Shown: positions 16,200 through 26,617 of the stretch, one piece after another
How positions within the stretch are numbered: the stretch's first letter is position 1
Layout of the letters: every line of letters starts with the position of its first letter
DNA from: DASQPE01 sp041488455
Lineage (GTDB): Bacteria > Gemmatimonadota > Gemmatimonadetes > Gemmatimonadales > GWC2-71-9
Length of the DNA: 37,533 nt
NCBI GenBank assembly: GCA_041488455.1
Contig: JBGPPG010000019.1
Location: 1-37,533, forward strand
Direction of reading: 5' to 3'
Notes under the pieces: model-generated
Told to the model about the DNA's origin: nothing
What the model saw: only the letters and a program-made list of their open reading frames with translations
Databases searched by the model: none
Program-made: the position numbers and the translations under genes

Positions 16200-16205
16200 G
16201 GGCCC

Positions 16206-18236
<2,031 letters not shown>

Positions 18237-18241
18237 GGAAA

Positions 18242-18255
18242 CCGTTAGCCAACGG
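18242..18255. other. Small stem-loop between kinase and carbonic anhydrase genes
   Basis: CCGTT-AGCC-AACGG, a 5-bp stem with a 4-nt loop, 10 bp before the next ATG. It is too short for a confident terminator and may simply be part of the carbonic anhydrase upstream region. Confidence 0.25.
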
Positions 18256-18264
18256 CTCCTCTCT

Positions 18265-18774
18265 ATGCCCACCATCCATACGTCTGCCTACATAGCTCCC
18301 AGCGCCACCGTCCTCGGCGACGTCACGCTCGAGGCCCAAAGCAGTGTCTGGTACCAGGCGGTGCTCCGGGGCGATCTGGCGCCGATCGTCATCGGCGCGC
18401 AATCCAACATCCAGGATGGCACCATTGTCCACGTGGACACCGGCATCCCCTGCACGGTCGGGAAGCGGGTGGGGGTGGGACACCGGGTGATCCTCCACGG
18501 CTGCGAGGTGGAGGACGACTCGTTGATCGGGATGGGAGCCGTAGTCCTCAACCGGGTGCGGATCGGGACGGGGAGCGTGGTCGCGGCCGGAGCGGTCATC
18601 CCAGAGGGCATGGTGGTCCCCCCCCACTCGCTCGTCATGGGCGTCCCTGGCCGGATCGTCCGCCAGGTGGATGCCGAGTTGAGCCAGCGGATCGCGGCGA
18701 CCTGGGCGCACTATGTCGAGATGGCCCAGGCGCATCGGGAAGGTCGCTACCCGTTGGCACGGGCAGTGACGTGA
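18265..18774 (+). CDS. Gamma carbonic anhydrase family protein
   Basis: A 169-residue left-handed beta-helix protein of the gamma-CA/YrdA type. Hexapeptide-repeat periodicity runs through residues 10-125. The three metal-ligand histidines appear at the expected places, in GTIVHVDTG and in VGVGHRVILHGCEV. The C-terminal helix (about 135-160) is normal. It may hydrate CO2, but many family members have no proven activity. It is 28 bp downstream of the kinase gene and followed by an intrinsic terminator. Confidence 0.9.
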   Translation: MPTIHTSAYIAPSATVLGDVTLEAQSSVWYQAVLRGDLAPIVIGAQSNIQDGTIVHVDTGIPCTVGKRVGVGHRVILHGCEVEDDSLIGMGAVVLNRVRIGTGSVVAAGAVIPEGMVVPPHSLVMGVPGRIVRQVDAELSQRIAATWAHYVEMAQAHREGRYPLARAVT

Positions 18775-18816
18775 CGCTGGCAATGTGATTATTTTTGTGA
18801 TGTGAGAAACGAGATT

Positions 18817-18838
18817 CGGCGTCGTGACGCCGATTTTA
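18817..18838 (+). terminator. Intrinsic terminator after the carbonic anhydrase gene
   Basis: CGGCGT-CGTG-ACGCCG (18817-18832) is a 6-bp perfect GC-rich stem followed by ATTTTA. Confidence 0.7.
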
Positions 18839-18845
18839 CAAGGGA

Positions 18846-18874
18846 TTGTGCGACGATGTGGGTTGGCCTAGCTT
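18846..18874 (+). promoter_or_regulatory. Probable nrdJ promoter
   Basis: TTGTGC (18846-18851), a 17-bp spacer, TAGCTT (18869-18874). The predicted start leaves a 5' leader of about 79 nt, longer than at most genes here but too short for a typical cobalamin riboswitch. Confidence 0.45.
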
Positions 18875-18959
18875 GACCCTCCGTTTCGATGGATCCCCCG
18901 TCCGTCGAAACAGGCTCGTTTGCACGCACGCAGGAATCCTTCACAAGCCGGGGCTGCCC

Positions 18960-21440
18960 ATGAACTCGTCCACCCCACGGGACGCTGTCACGTTGTCGTC
19001 GAATGCCGTCACGGTTCTCGAGAGGCGCTACCTCATCAAGGACGATGCAGGGAAGCCGGTCGAGACCCCCAGCGATCTGTTCTGGCGCGTCGCGCGCACG
19101 ATCGCCGAGCCCGACCGCCGATACGGCGCGTCGGCCGGGGCGGTAGAGGCGTTGGCGGAGGCGTTCTATGGGCTCATGGCCGACCGGCTGTTCATGCCGA
19201 ACTCGCCCACGCTCATGAATGCGGGCCGGCCCCTGGGCCAGCTGTCCGCCTGCTTCGTGCTGCCGGTGGACGACGCCATCTCCAACGGCCGAAGCGGCAT
19301 CTACGACACCCTCCGCTCCATGGCGCTCGTCCATCAGTCGGGCGGGGGCACCGGGTTCAGCTTCTCCCGGCTCCGGCCCAAGAACGACATCGTCCGCTCG
19401 ACCATGGGGGTGGCGTCGGGTCCGGTCTCGTTCATGTCGCTCTACGACGCCTCGACCGACGTGGTCAAGCAGGGCGGCACCCGCCGGGGCGCGAACATGG
19501 GGATCCTCCGGGTGGACCATCCGGACATCCTCGAGTTCATCTCCTGCAAGGATGACATCACCAAGGTCACCAACTTCAACATCTCGGTGGCCGTCACCGA
19601 CGCCTTCATGCGGGCGGTGGAGGCGGACAGCAGCTACGACCTCATCCACCCCAAGACCCAGCAGGTCGTGGGGCAGCTCGAGGCCCGGCAGGTCTGGAAC
19701 AGGATTATCCACGGCGCGTGGAAGACGGGCGAGCCCGGCGTATTCTTCATCGACCGCGCCAACTACTACAACCCGGTCCCGAGCCTCGGCGCCTACGAGG
19801 CGACCAACCCCTGCGGAGAGCAGCCGCTCCTTCCGTACGACGTCTGCAACCTGGGGTCCATCAACCTCGGCGGGTGCGTCAAGAACGGCCAGATCGACTG
19901 GGACGGGCTCCGGCGGGTCGTGCATCTGGCGACCCATTTCCTCGAGAACGTGATTGACGCCAACCAGTACCCGCTGGCCGAGATCACCGACCTGGCGCAG
20001 CGGATCCGGCGGATCGGGCTCGGGGTGATGGGGCTCGCGGACCTCTTCGTCCGTCTCGGGGTGGCCTACGACTCGGAGGAGGGCGTCGCCCTCGGCCGCA
20101 AGCTCCAGCAGTTCGTGGACGAGGAGGCCAAGGTCGAGTCGGAGCGGTTGGGCACCCACCGGGGCGTCTTCCCCGAGTGGGAGCGGAGCATCTGGGGTCC
20201 GGACGCGAGCGCCGCCCGCGGGCCCAACGGCGAGCGGGTCCGCCCGATGCGCCGGCTCCGCAACTGCAACGTCACCACCGTGGCGCCTACGGGCACCATC
20301 TCGATCATCACCAGCTGCAGCTCGGGGATCGAGCCGCTGTTCGCCGTGGCGTTCATGCGGAACCAGGCCGGTGTCCTGATGCCCGACGTGAACGAGGACT
20401 TCGTCGCCATCGCGCAGCAGGAGGGCTGGTACTCGGAAGACCTGATGCGCCGGATCGCCGAGGCGGGTCACATCAACTTCCCGGAGGTTCCGGCCCGGTG
20501 GCAGCGGGTGTTCGTCACTGCGAACCACATCAAGCCCGAGTGGCACATCCGGATGCAGGCGGCGTTCCAGGAGTACAACGACTCCGCCATCTCCAAGACC
20601 TGCAACTTCGCCAACGACGCCACCGAGGCGTACGTCGAGGAGATCTATCGCCAGGCGTACCGGCTGGGCTGCAAGGGCGTCACGGTGTACCGGGACGGCA
20701 GCCGGGACGCGCAGGTGCTCTCCACCGGCGCCACGGCCAAGAAGGTGAAGGAAGCGGTGGGCGGCAGCGGGCGGGACGAGCCAGCCGTCCAGCGCGAGGC
20801 CGCGGACCTGCACGGCGAGATCGCCGAGCTCCGGGCGGAGAACGAGCGTCTGCGGAAGGCGGTGCACGAGCTGGAGGCGGAGAATCTCCAGCGCCGGCAG
20901 AAGCGCTCCCGGCCCGAGCTGCTCCGCGGCACCACCCGCCGGCTCGAGACGCCGCTCGGCACGCTCTACGTCACGATCACCGAGGACGACAGGGGTCAGG
21001 CGTTCGAGATCTTCATGAGCCTGGGCAAGGCGGGCGGCGCGCTCATGGCTGATGTCGAGGCGCTGGGGCGTCTGATCAGCCTGGCGCTCCGGTCAGGGAT
21101 CCCGATGACCGAGATCTACCGGCAGATCCGCGGGATCAGCTCCGACCGCACGCTCGGCCTGGGGGCCAACAAGGTGCTCTCGGTGCCGGATGCGGTGGGC
21201 ATCGCGATCGAGCGGTGGATGCAGGACAAGCAGGGTGTGCAGCAGGAGCTGTTGCCGGGCCTGGTCGAGCCGGGGCCGGAGGCGCCGGTGGTCCAGCAGG
21301 TCACGATGGGGGCCGAGCAGATGGCCTTCGGCGGGATGCAGGAGACGCTGTCCGGCGCGTGTCCCGACTGCGGCTCGCAGCTCGAGTTTGCCGAGGGGTG
21401 CATGAAGTGTCACGTGTGCGGCTTCAGCGAGTGCGGGTGA
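18960..21440 (+). CDS. nrdJ: Adenosylcobalamin-dependent (class II) ribonucleoside-diphosphate reductase
   Basis: The 826-residue NrdJ makes deoxyribonucleotides with a B12-generated thiyl radical and needs no oxygen. Active-site motif NPCGEQ (N283, C285, E287) follows NSPTLMNAG and C98 in QLSACFVLP. APTGTISIITSCSSGIEPLF and DSAISKTCNFA lie in the barrel's second half. Residues about 614-648 form a leucine-heptad coiled coil (HGEIAELRAENERLRKAVHE), then a TSCPD-type domain (about 650-765). The zinc ribbon CPDC...CMKCHVCGFSECG (about 800-826) matches the usual end of class II enzymes. Start ATG 18960 was taken because the upstream frame lies over the promoter. A strong hairpin follows the stop. 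Confidence 0.95.
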   Translation: MNSSTPRDAVTLSSNAVTVLERRYLIKDDAGKPVETPSDLFWRVARTIAEPDRRYGASAGAVEALAEAFYGLMADRLFMPNSPTLMNAGRPLGQLSACFVLPVDDAISNGRSGIYDTLRSMALVHQSGGGTGFSFSRLRPKNDIVRSTMGVASGPVSFMSLYDASTDVVKQGGTRRGANMGILRVDHPDILEFISCKDDITKVTNFNISVAVTDAFMRAVEADSSYDLIHPKTQQVVGQLEARQVWNRIIHGAWKTGEPGVFFIDRANYYNPVPSLGAYEATNPCGEQPLLPYDVCNLGSINLGGCVKNGQIDWDGLRRVVHLATHFLENVIDANQYPLAEITDLAQRIRRIGLGVMGLADLFVRLGVAYDSEEGVALGRKLQQFVDEEAKVESERLGTHRGVFPEWERSIWGPDASAARGPNGERVRPMRRLRNCNVTTVAPTGTISIITSCSSGIEPLFAVAFMRNQAGVLMPDVNEDFVAIAQQEGWYSEDLMRRIAEAGHINFPEVPARWQRVFVTANHIKPEWHIRMQAAFQEYNDSAISKTCNFANDATEAYVEEIYRQAYRLGCKGVTVYRDGSRDAQVLSTGATAKKVKEAVGGSGRDEPAVQREAADLHGEIAELRAENERLRKAVHELEAENLQRRQKRSRPELLRGTTRRLETPLGTLYVTITEDDRGQAFEIFMSLGKAGGALMADVEALGRLISLALRSGIPMTEIYRQIRGISSDRTLGLGANKVLSVPDAVGIAIERWMQDKQGVQQELLPGLVEPGPEAPVVQQVTMGAEQMAFGGMQETLSGACPDCGSQLEFAEGCMKCHVCGFSECG

Positions 21441-21475
21441 TCGTGGTCGTCCGTAGATAGCTGGGTCGCCGACAG

Positions 21476-21502
21476 CGCCCGCTCGCCGATGGTGAGCGGG
21501 CG
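21476..21502 (+). terminator. Terminator hairpin after nrdJ
   Basis: CGCCCGCTC (21476-21484) pairs perfectly with GAGCGGGCG (21494-21502) across a 9-nt loop. TTGTGGTGTTGGT follows, which is T/G-rich and not a pure T-run. It may also serve the converging pseudogene operon. Confidence 0.65.
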
Positions 21503-21518
21503 TTGTGGTGTTGGTGGC

Positions 21519-21849
21519 TCAGCCGAGCATCCGTAGCGTCTCCTCCCAGAGCTGTTCTGCATTGCCGGCGTCGAGAGCATACGGCGCCACCCCGCTCATC
21601 CCTCCGCTGCCCTCCGTGACCGGAATCGCCTCGTTGCAGTCCTCGAAGTAACGCCCCCCGACGCTCTCGAGCAGCGGCAACGTCGCCAGCAGCACCGATG
21701 TGGCGGCGCCCTGCTCCGGCGTCTTCCGCAGCTCCGGCGGCGTCTTCATTCCCCCGGTGTGGCGCTGGAGGTTGGTGGCGATAGCACCCGGGCCCGATCA
21801 CTTCGGTCGCGGTAGAGCCAAACCCGAACGGTGTGGTGATGCGCGTCAA
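21519..21849 (-). pseudogene. Short-chain dehydrogenase remnant with internal deletion and frameshift
   Basis: The beginning (TTG at 21849) reads TRITTPFGFGSTATEVI, a typical N-terminus of retinol-dehydrogenase-like SDRs that normally precedes the cofactor-binding TGxxxGIG. About 16 codons on, near 21793-21797, the sequence jumps, in another frame, to PGAIATNLQRHTGG. It then continues to a normal SDR C-terminus (KTPEQGAATSVLLAT, VGGRYFEDCNEA, GVAPYALD, AEQLWEETLRMLG). The Rossmann core and the catalytic YxxxK are absent. I estimate about 200 residues lost relative to a 310-320 residue family member. TTG overlaps the upstream stop (TTGA), so it was once coupled to the luciferase-like gene. An assembly error could give the same picture. 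Confidence 0.85.
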
Positions 21850-22910
21850 GCGACCGCGTGCTGGTCCGCCTTACGTTGGCCGCCGACCGCCTTCCGCACC
21901 GCCGGCGCCACGACGTCGCCCAGCAGCTCGATCGTCCGCATGACCGTGGCGTGCGCCATCGTGCCGAAGCCCGGGTAGAGCAGGAAACGCTGGTGCCGGA
22001 AGATCTCGTGCTGATAGAGGATCTTCTCGACCACCTGCTGCGGACTGCCGATCACCAGCGCACCCCGGGGGCCGCGCGTGGCGTCGTATTGCGCCCGGCT
22101 CGTCGGGGGCCAGCCGCGCTCGCGGCCGATCTTGTTCATGATCTGCTCGTAGCTGGGGTAGGCCTCCGCGGCGGCCCGCTCCCCGTCGTCGCCCACGATG
22201 CCGTGCGAATTGATGCTCACCTGAAGCGTCGCGGGATCGTGCCCGGCCGCCCGCCCCGCCTCGCGATAAAGCTCGAGCAGCGGCGCGAAACGCTCGGGGA
22301 AGCCGCCGATGATCGCGAGCGCCATCGGCAAGCCGAGGCGCCCGGCGCGGACCGCGGACTCGGGGTTGCCGCCGACGCCGACCCAGATCGGGAGCCTGGC
22401 CTGGAGCGGCCGCGGGTACACGCCCTGGCCCGTGAGGGTGGCGCGGTGCCGGCCGGACCACGTGATGTGCTCCGCGTCGCGCAGCTTCAGCAGCAGCTCG
22501 AGCTTCTCGGCGAAGAGCGCGTCGTAGTCGTCCAGGTTGTAGCCGAAGAGCGGGAATGACTCGATGAACGAGCCGCGCCCGGCGATGATCTCCGCCCGCC
22601 CCTCCGACAAGAGGTCGAGCGTGGCGAACTGCTGAAACACCCGCACCGGGTCGTCGGAGCTGAGAACGCTCACCGCGCTGCTGAGACGGATGCGGCGCGT
22701 CCGGGCCGCCAGCGCCGCGAGAACGACGGCCGGGGCGGAGATCGCGAAATCGGGGCGGTGGTGCTCGCCCACCGCGAACACGTCGAGGCCAACCTGGTCC
22801 GCCAGCTCCGCTTCCTCGACGAGGTTGCGCAGCCGGTCCCGCGCTGTGGTCGTAGCACGGGTCATCGGATCGGGTGTGGTTTCGGCGAAGGTGTATAGAC
22901 CTATTTCCAT
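21846..22910 (-). CDS. LLM-class (luciferase-like) flavin-dependent oxidoreductase
   Basis: The 354-residue protein has the bacterial luciferase-like TIM-barrel pattern: MEIGLYTFAETTPDP, AELADQVGLDVFAVGEHH, TRRIRLSSAVSVLSSDDPVRVFQ split by short loops, LDLLSEGRAEIIAGRGSF, LPIWVGVGGNPESAVRAG and VIGSPQQVVEKI. Such enzymes use reduced flavin (FMN or F420). Substrate and cofactor cannot be assigned. It starts 1 bp after the dioxygenase stop and its own stop overlaps the SDR pseudogene, so the three formed an operon, probably catabolic. Confidence 0.9.
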   Translation of the reverse strand: MEIGLYTFAETTPDPMTRATTTARDRLRNLVEEAELADQVGLDVFAVGEHHRPDFAISAPAVVLAALAARTRRIRLSSAVSVLSSDDPVRVFQQFATLDLLSEGRAEIIAGRGSFIESFPLFGYNLDDYDALFAEKLELLLKLRDAEHITWSGRHRATLTGQGVYPRPLQARLPIWVGVGGNPESAVRAGRLGLPMALAIIGGFPERFAPLLELYREAGRAAGHDPATLQVSINSHGIVGDDGERAAAEAYPSYEQIMNKIGRERGWPPTSRAQYDATRGPRGALVIGSPQQVVEKILYQHEIFRHQRFLLYPGFGTMAHATVMRTIELLGDVVAPAVRKAVGGQRKADQHAVA

Positions 22911-22911
22911 G

Positions 22912-23838
22912 TCAGCTCTCCACTCCCCTCACACGCACCGCCGTCCCCCACGGATCCCGCACCACGCCTCCGTCCGGCGCCGGCTCGACGGTGACGCCGG
23001 TCCTCTCCAGGTTCGCGAGCGCCGCCCTGGCGTCGGCCACGGTCGGCAACCGGAGCTCCCACTCGAGCAGCCGGGCGTCGCCCTCCTTGGTAGGCGCGGC
23101 GCCCGCGGCCCAGGTGTTCGTGCCCAGGTGATGGTGGTAGCCGCCCGCCGACAGGAACAGCGCGCCGGGGTAGCTCCAGACGACCTTGTCGAAGCCGAGA
23201 CCCGCATGGTAGAACCGGGCCGCCGCCTCGAGATCGCCGACGAACAGATGGACGTGTCCCATGACGGTGCCTGCCGGCATGCCTGACCATCGCTCGTCCC
23301 CCGCGGCCCGCACCAGGTCCTCGACGTTGAGCGGCTCGGTTGCCATGACGAGCTGCCGTCCCTCGTGCCGCCAGGTACTGCGCGGCCGGTCGGCGTATAC
23401 CTCGATGCCGAGCCCGTCGGGGTCCGTCAGGTACACGGCCTCGCTCACCAGGTGGTCCGACATGCCGGCGTATTCACCGATCTCCGCCAGGTGCCGGACG
23501 AATCGGCCGAGCGCGGGGCGATCGGGAAGGAGGATGGCGAAATGGTAGAGGCCGAGCCTGCCGTGACGCGGCATCGGCACGGCGCCGGGGCGCTCGCGCA
23601 GCTCGACGAGTGTCTGGGCCCGTTCGGCCTGGGCACCGAGCCTGGCTGAGGCCGTGTCGCCCTCGAGCACCCGGAGCCCGAGCACCCGCTCGTACCAGGC
23701 GACCGACCGGGCCAGATCGGCGACCTGAAGCCGGACGGGACCCACCCGGGTCTTCCCCGGGAGGCGATGGCCGGCCGGGGCGATGCCGTAGTCGAGCGTG
23801 CTGGCGGACGGGGTCGTGGTCGGGGAGGTCGGCGTCAT
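22912..23838 (-). CDS. VOC-family glyoxalase / catechol 2,3-dioxygenase-like protein
   Basis: The 308-residue protein has two tandem vicinal-oxygen-chelate modules, as in CatE-type extradiol dioxygenases. The first has VGPVRLQVADLARSVAWYE, LYHFAILLP and GIEVYADRP; the second has MGHVHLFVGDLEAAARFYH, YHHHLGTN and a terminal WGTAVRV. Histidine and glutamate positions compatible with the metal triad are present, so a ring-cleavage or related activity is plausible. It heads the three-gene minus-strand operon; the -10-like TAGAAT lies 6 bp before its ATG. The first about 15 residues are Thr/Pro/Ser-rich and may be a poorly conserved extension. Confidence 0.86.
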   Translation of the reverse strand: MTPTSPTTTPSASTLDYGIAPAGHRLPGKTRVGPVRLQVADLARSVAWYERVLGLRVLEGDTASARLGAQAERAQTLVELRERPGAVPMPRHGRLGLYHFAILLPDRPALGRFVRHLAEIGEYAGMSDHLVSEAVYLTDPDGLGIEVYADRPRSTWRHEGRQLVMATEPLNVEDLVRAAGDERWSGMPAGTVMGHVHLFVGDLEAAARFYHAGLGFDKVVWSYPGALFLSAGGYHHHLGTNTWAAGAAPTKEGDARLLEWELRLPTVADARAALANLERTGVTVEPAPDGGVVRDPWGTAVRVRGVES

Positions 23839-23844
23839 GGGCTG

Positions 23845-23850
23845 ATTCTA
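23845..23850 (-). promoter_or_regulatory. -10 box giving a leaderless VOC-operon transcript
   Basis: TAGAAT on the minus strand, exactly 6 bp before the ATG at 23838. A TTGTCA upstream is too far (about 30 bp) to serve as -35. Confidence 0.45.
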
Positions 23851-23902
23851 TCCAGTCGGGTTGTGGTGGTGCGATCGAGTGTGACAACACCTATATCCAC
23901 CC

Positions 23903-23953
23903 AAAAGTTCCGCCCCGGCGGCACGACCCCGGTAAGGGGCGGCCGCCGGGGCG
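23903..23953 (-). terminator. Intrinsic terminator of the S41 protease gene
   Basis: Read on the minus strand, a 12-bp perfect stem (CGCCCCGGCGGC with GCCGCCGGGGCG) encloses an inner CCCC/GGGG hairpin. GAACTTTT follows. It lies 9 bp after the protease stop. Confidence 0.75.
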
Positions 23954-23961
23954 GGGGACGC

Positions 23962-25584
23962 TCACTGCGCCGCGCCCGATTCCAGCTCGTCCACGGACCC
24001 GGCGCCCAGCGTCAGGACCGCACGAGGGGTCGGGTGCGCCACCAGGAGCGCCCGCGCCGCCTCGACCTGTTCGTCCGCGCCCAGCCGCCGCTTGAGCGCG
24101 GCCTTGCTCCCGAACGCCGCGCGGATCATGGCGGCGCCGAGGTCCCGATCCACGGCCGCTGCGGCGGCGGTGAAGAGAGGGCCGGACACGTGGAGCCCGC
24201 TTCCCTGGAGCCGCTGGAACAGCATCGCGCGCATGCGCGGCGTCACCGTGGTCGTATCCCCGCTTACCTCCCCATTGCTCACCAGATGCGCGGCGATGGC
24301 AGCAAGCGCATCGTCGTAAGCCGGGAGATCCTGCCCCGCGGCCGCGCCGTACGCGCGCTCAGCGTCGGTGGCCGGGGCGGGGAGGACCACAGTATCGGGC
24401 ACGATCCCCACGCCCGCGGGAAGCGGCCGCCCCGCGTCCGACCGGTAGTGCGTCGCGGACGGCAGGCTGCCGCGCTGGATCCACCGGCCGCTCGGGGCGT
24501 ACCAGCGCGCTGTGGTGAACCGGAGCGCCGCGTCGTCGCTCAGCGGGTAGGTCCGCTGCACCACGCCCTTCCCGAACGTGGCGGTTCCGAGGACGACCGC
24601 GCGGTCGTGATCCTGCCAGGCGGCCGCGACTACCTCCGCGGCGCTCGCGGTGGCGCCGTCCACCAGCACGGCGAGCGGAAGGTCCGGCCAGCGCTGGGTC
24701 CGGCGCGCCCGGAAAACCTCCCGCTCTCGGCCCTCGGTCGCGACGGCGATCTGGCCGGGATCGAGGAAGAGCTCCGCCAGGCGGGTGCCTTCCTGCACGA
24801 GGCCGCCGGGGTTGCCTCGCAGATCGATCACCAGTCCGCGGAGGTCCTGGGCGGCGAGCGCGTCGATCTCCTGAGTCAGCTCGTCGGCCGCGCGGCCATT
24901 GATCGCGGTGACGGCCAGGTAGCCGATCCCATCGCCCAGCATCAGCCCGGGCCGCACGGCCGGCTCGCGCACGGGTGAGCGCTTGAGCGCGACCGCGAAG
25001 GCGGAGTCTCCACCGGGCCGCTCGACGACCAGACGCACCGTACTCCCGTCCGGTCCCCGAAGCGCGTCGCGCAGCCGCTCGACCGACCAGCCGTTGGTCG
25101 TGCTGTCGTTCACGGCGAGGAGCCGGTCGCCGGCGCCGATCCCCGCCCGCTGCGCCGGCGAGCCCGGCGCCGTTCGCGCCACCGAGAGCCAGCCACCGCG
25201 GGTCTCGACGTCGAGACCCACGCCGGGGACCAATCCGTCCAACCGGGCCTTGAAGCGGTCGTAACTGTCCCCCACGAGAAGCGCCGCCCAGGGGTCGTGA
25301 AGCGATTTTACGACACCCTCGGTCGCTTGGAGGTATAGATCGCCCTCGTTCAGGGTGTCCACCGCGTGTGCCCGAAGGAGCGTGAGCGCCTCCTCGAACA
25401 CGCGGGCCTTGGCGTAGGCGGAGGCGCCGGGCGCGGCGGCCGGGGCCGGACGAATCATCCAGGCGCCGCTCGCCAGCCCGGCTCCGCCCGCGAATGCGAG
25501 CGCCACGATTCGGTTGCGGGTGAGGCGGAGCCGGGGGAAGCGGCGGCGCACTGAGCGACGAAACCGCAGATCGAACGAAGACAT
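23962..25584 (-). CDS. S41-family carboxyl-terminal processing protease
   Basis: A 540-residue CtpA-like periplasmic serine protease. There is a basic N-terminus, a membrane anchor/signal (about 26-46), an N-terminal helical part, a PDZ domain (about 118-200, GVGLDVETRGGWLSV ... GSPAQRAGIGAGDRLLAVND) and the peptidase domain with VIDLRGNPGG. The catalytic Ser is at about 314 (DGATASAAE) and Lys at about 339 (FGKGVVQ). About 150 residues after the peptidase core are of unclear role. ATG 25584 was chosen: AGGAGG stands 12 bp upstream and the longer frame reads through the promoter region. It probably trims envelope proteins. Confidence 0.92.
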   Translation of the reverse strand: MSSFDLRFRRSVRRRFPRLRLTRNRIVALAFAGGAGLASGAWMIRPAPAAAPGASAYAKARVFEEALTLLRAHAVDTLNEGDLYLQATEGVVKSLHDPWAALLVGDSYDRFKARLDGLVPGVGLDVETRGGWLSVARTAPGSPAQRAGIGAGDRLLAVNDSTTNGWSVERLRDALRGPDGSTVRLVVERPGGDSAFAVALKRSPVREPAVRPGLMLGDGIGYLAVTAINGRAADELTQEIDALAAQDLRGLVIDLRGNPGGLVQEGTRLAELFLDPGQIAVATEGREREVFRARRTQRWPDLPLAVLVDGATASAAEVVAAAWQDHDRAVVLGTATFGKGVVQRTYPLSDDAALRFTTARWYAPSGRWIQRGSLPSATHYRSDAGRPLPAGVGIVPDTVVLPAPATDAERAYGAAAGQDLPAYDDALAAIAAHLVSNGEVSGDTTTVTPRMRAMLFQRLQGSGLHVSGPLFTAAAAAVDRDLGAAMIRAAFGSKAALKRRLGADEQVEAARALLVAHPTPRAVLTLGAGSVDELESGAAQ

Positions 25585-25922
25585 GGTGGATGCCGACCTC
25601 CTGACCCGCACGGAGCGACCGAACCCAGAAGAACGCGACTCGTCATCTAACTTAAGCAAAGTGCGCACCGTTTTCGCCGTCAAAAATACGACACCCGCTG
25701 TGAGGCGGATCACTGGTCGCCCGGGCCCGCCCGTCCCGGCTCGCGCGCCGTCGCCGCCCCGTAGCGGGTGGCCATGGGGACTCCTGGATGTGGGGTGGTG
25801 GCGCGGGGGCGAACGCTCAAGCTACCGAACCGCCGGGGGGATCGGAAGCCCAACGCGGGGGCGCCCTGGCGCGTATTCTCTCTCGAATCACCGCTGCGCA
25901 TCCGCGTGGACTCGGAGGGACC
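25585..25922. other. 338-bp divergent intergenic region, S41 protease / TetR
   Basis: It holds the AGGAGG site of the protease (25602-25597) and a possible minus-strand -35 TTGACG (25683-25678) followed by AT-rich CTTAAGTTAGAT without a clean -10. It also holds the CTCAAGCTACCGAA element (25816-25829) and the TetR Shine-Dalgarno GGAGGG (25914-25919). This is the least GC-rich non-coding stretch here (25640-25690), as expected of a promoter. No small gene with convincing codon bias was seen. Confidence 0.5.
25816..25829. repeat. Copy 1 of a 14-bp element near the TetR promoter
   Basis: CTCAAGCTACCGAA matches 13 of 14 bases of the element at 28656-28669. It lies about 94 bp before the TetR start, so the two copies bracket the TetR-to-Spy-like gene block. 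Confidence 0.4.
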
Positions 25923-26588
25923 GTGACCGAAGACATAACCGGGCATCAGACCCGTCTCCGCCTGCTCGACGCCGGCTTGGCCGTCTTCTCCGAAGTCGGG
26001 TACCACGGCGCCACCATTCGGGAAATCGCCGGCCGGGCGGGCACCAACATCGCGGCGATCAGCTATCATTTCGGCGGCAAGGACGGCCTGTACGCCGAAG
26101 TAGTACACTCGGCCTTCGCCGAGGCCGCGGGAGAGGCCCCGGCGGCGGCGAGCGGCCTCGATGCCCCGGACGAGCGGCTGCACCGCTTCGTGCGCGCGCT
26201 GGTGTGCGGCGCCAATGACGACACCCTCGATCTCCAGCGGGCGCGCCTGCTGGCCTGGGACACGCTCGAGCGGTCCAGCCGCGCGCTCACGCGGCCGTCG
26301 GGACACCAGGTGCCTTTCGTGGCCACGGCCAGCCGGGTCGTCGGCGACGTGCTGGGAGCGGACGCCGCCCGCGGCGAGCTCAGCATGCTGGGCATCTGGT
26401 TGGTTGGGCAGTGTCTCGCCTTCCAGCAGGTCCGCCATCTCCTGCCCGAGCGGGAAGCCCAGGCCATGATGGACCCGAAGGTACGGGACGCGATCGCCGA
26501 GGTGGTATACTGGCTCGCGCGTGCCGGCTTGGCGGCCTACCGGGGCGGTCCCGAGGCGGCTCTCGACGGGGCGCGACTCGCCGTCTGA
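25923..26588 (+). CDS. TetR-family transcriptional regulator (CecR-like)
   Basis: The 221-residue repressor has an N-terminal TetR helix-turn-helix (RLLDAGLAVFSEVGYHGATI, then REIAGRAGTNIAAISYHFGGKDGLY), wording most like the CecR/YbiH group. The ligand-binding half includes VGQCLAFQQVRHLLPER. The start is GTG at 25923, just behind GGAGGG at 25914-25919; the longer frame is low-quality upstream sequence. It lies 29 bp before the Spy-like gene and may be co-transcribed with, and control, the sigma-factor operon. The ligand is unknown. Confidence 0.88.
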   Translation: MTEDITGHQTRLRLLDAGLAVFSEVGYHGATIREIAGRAGTNIAAISYHFGGKDGLYAEVVHSAFAEAAGEAPAAASGLDAPDERLHRFVRALVCGANDDTLDLQRARLLAWDTLERSSRALTRPSGHQVPFVATASRVVGDVLGADAARGELSMLGIWLVGQCLAFQQVRHLLPEREAQAMMDPKVRDAIAEVVYWLARAGLAAYRGGPEAALDGARLAV

Positions 26589-26617
26589 CGCGTTCATCTC
26601 ACCAAGGATCATTCCTC

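Noticed and set aside
18242..18255. A terminator between kinase and carbonic anhydrase genes
   Set aside because: The stem is only 5 bp with no T-run; kept only as a low-confidence stem-loop.
18875..18959. A cobalamin riboswitch in the nrdJ leader
   Set aside because: The predicted leader is about 79 nt, shorter than the about 200 nt of that class, and I found no B12-box-like sequence.
18789..20867. A long minus-strand frame opposite nrdJ
   Set aside because: Antisense shadow of a strongly identified gene, frequent in high-GC DNA.
21519..21749. A 76-residue small gene as an intact protein
   Set aside because: It is the C-terminal part of an SDR; the matching N-terminal piece lies just upstream in another frame, so a pseudogene is the simpler reading.
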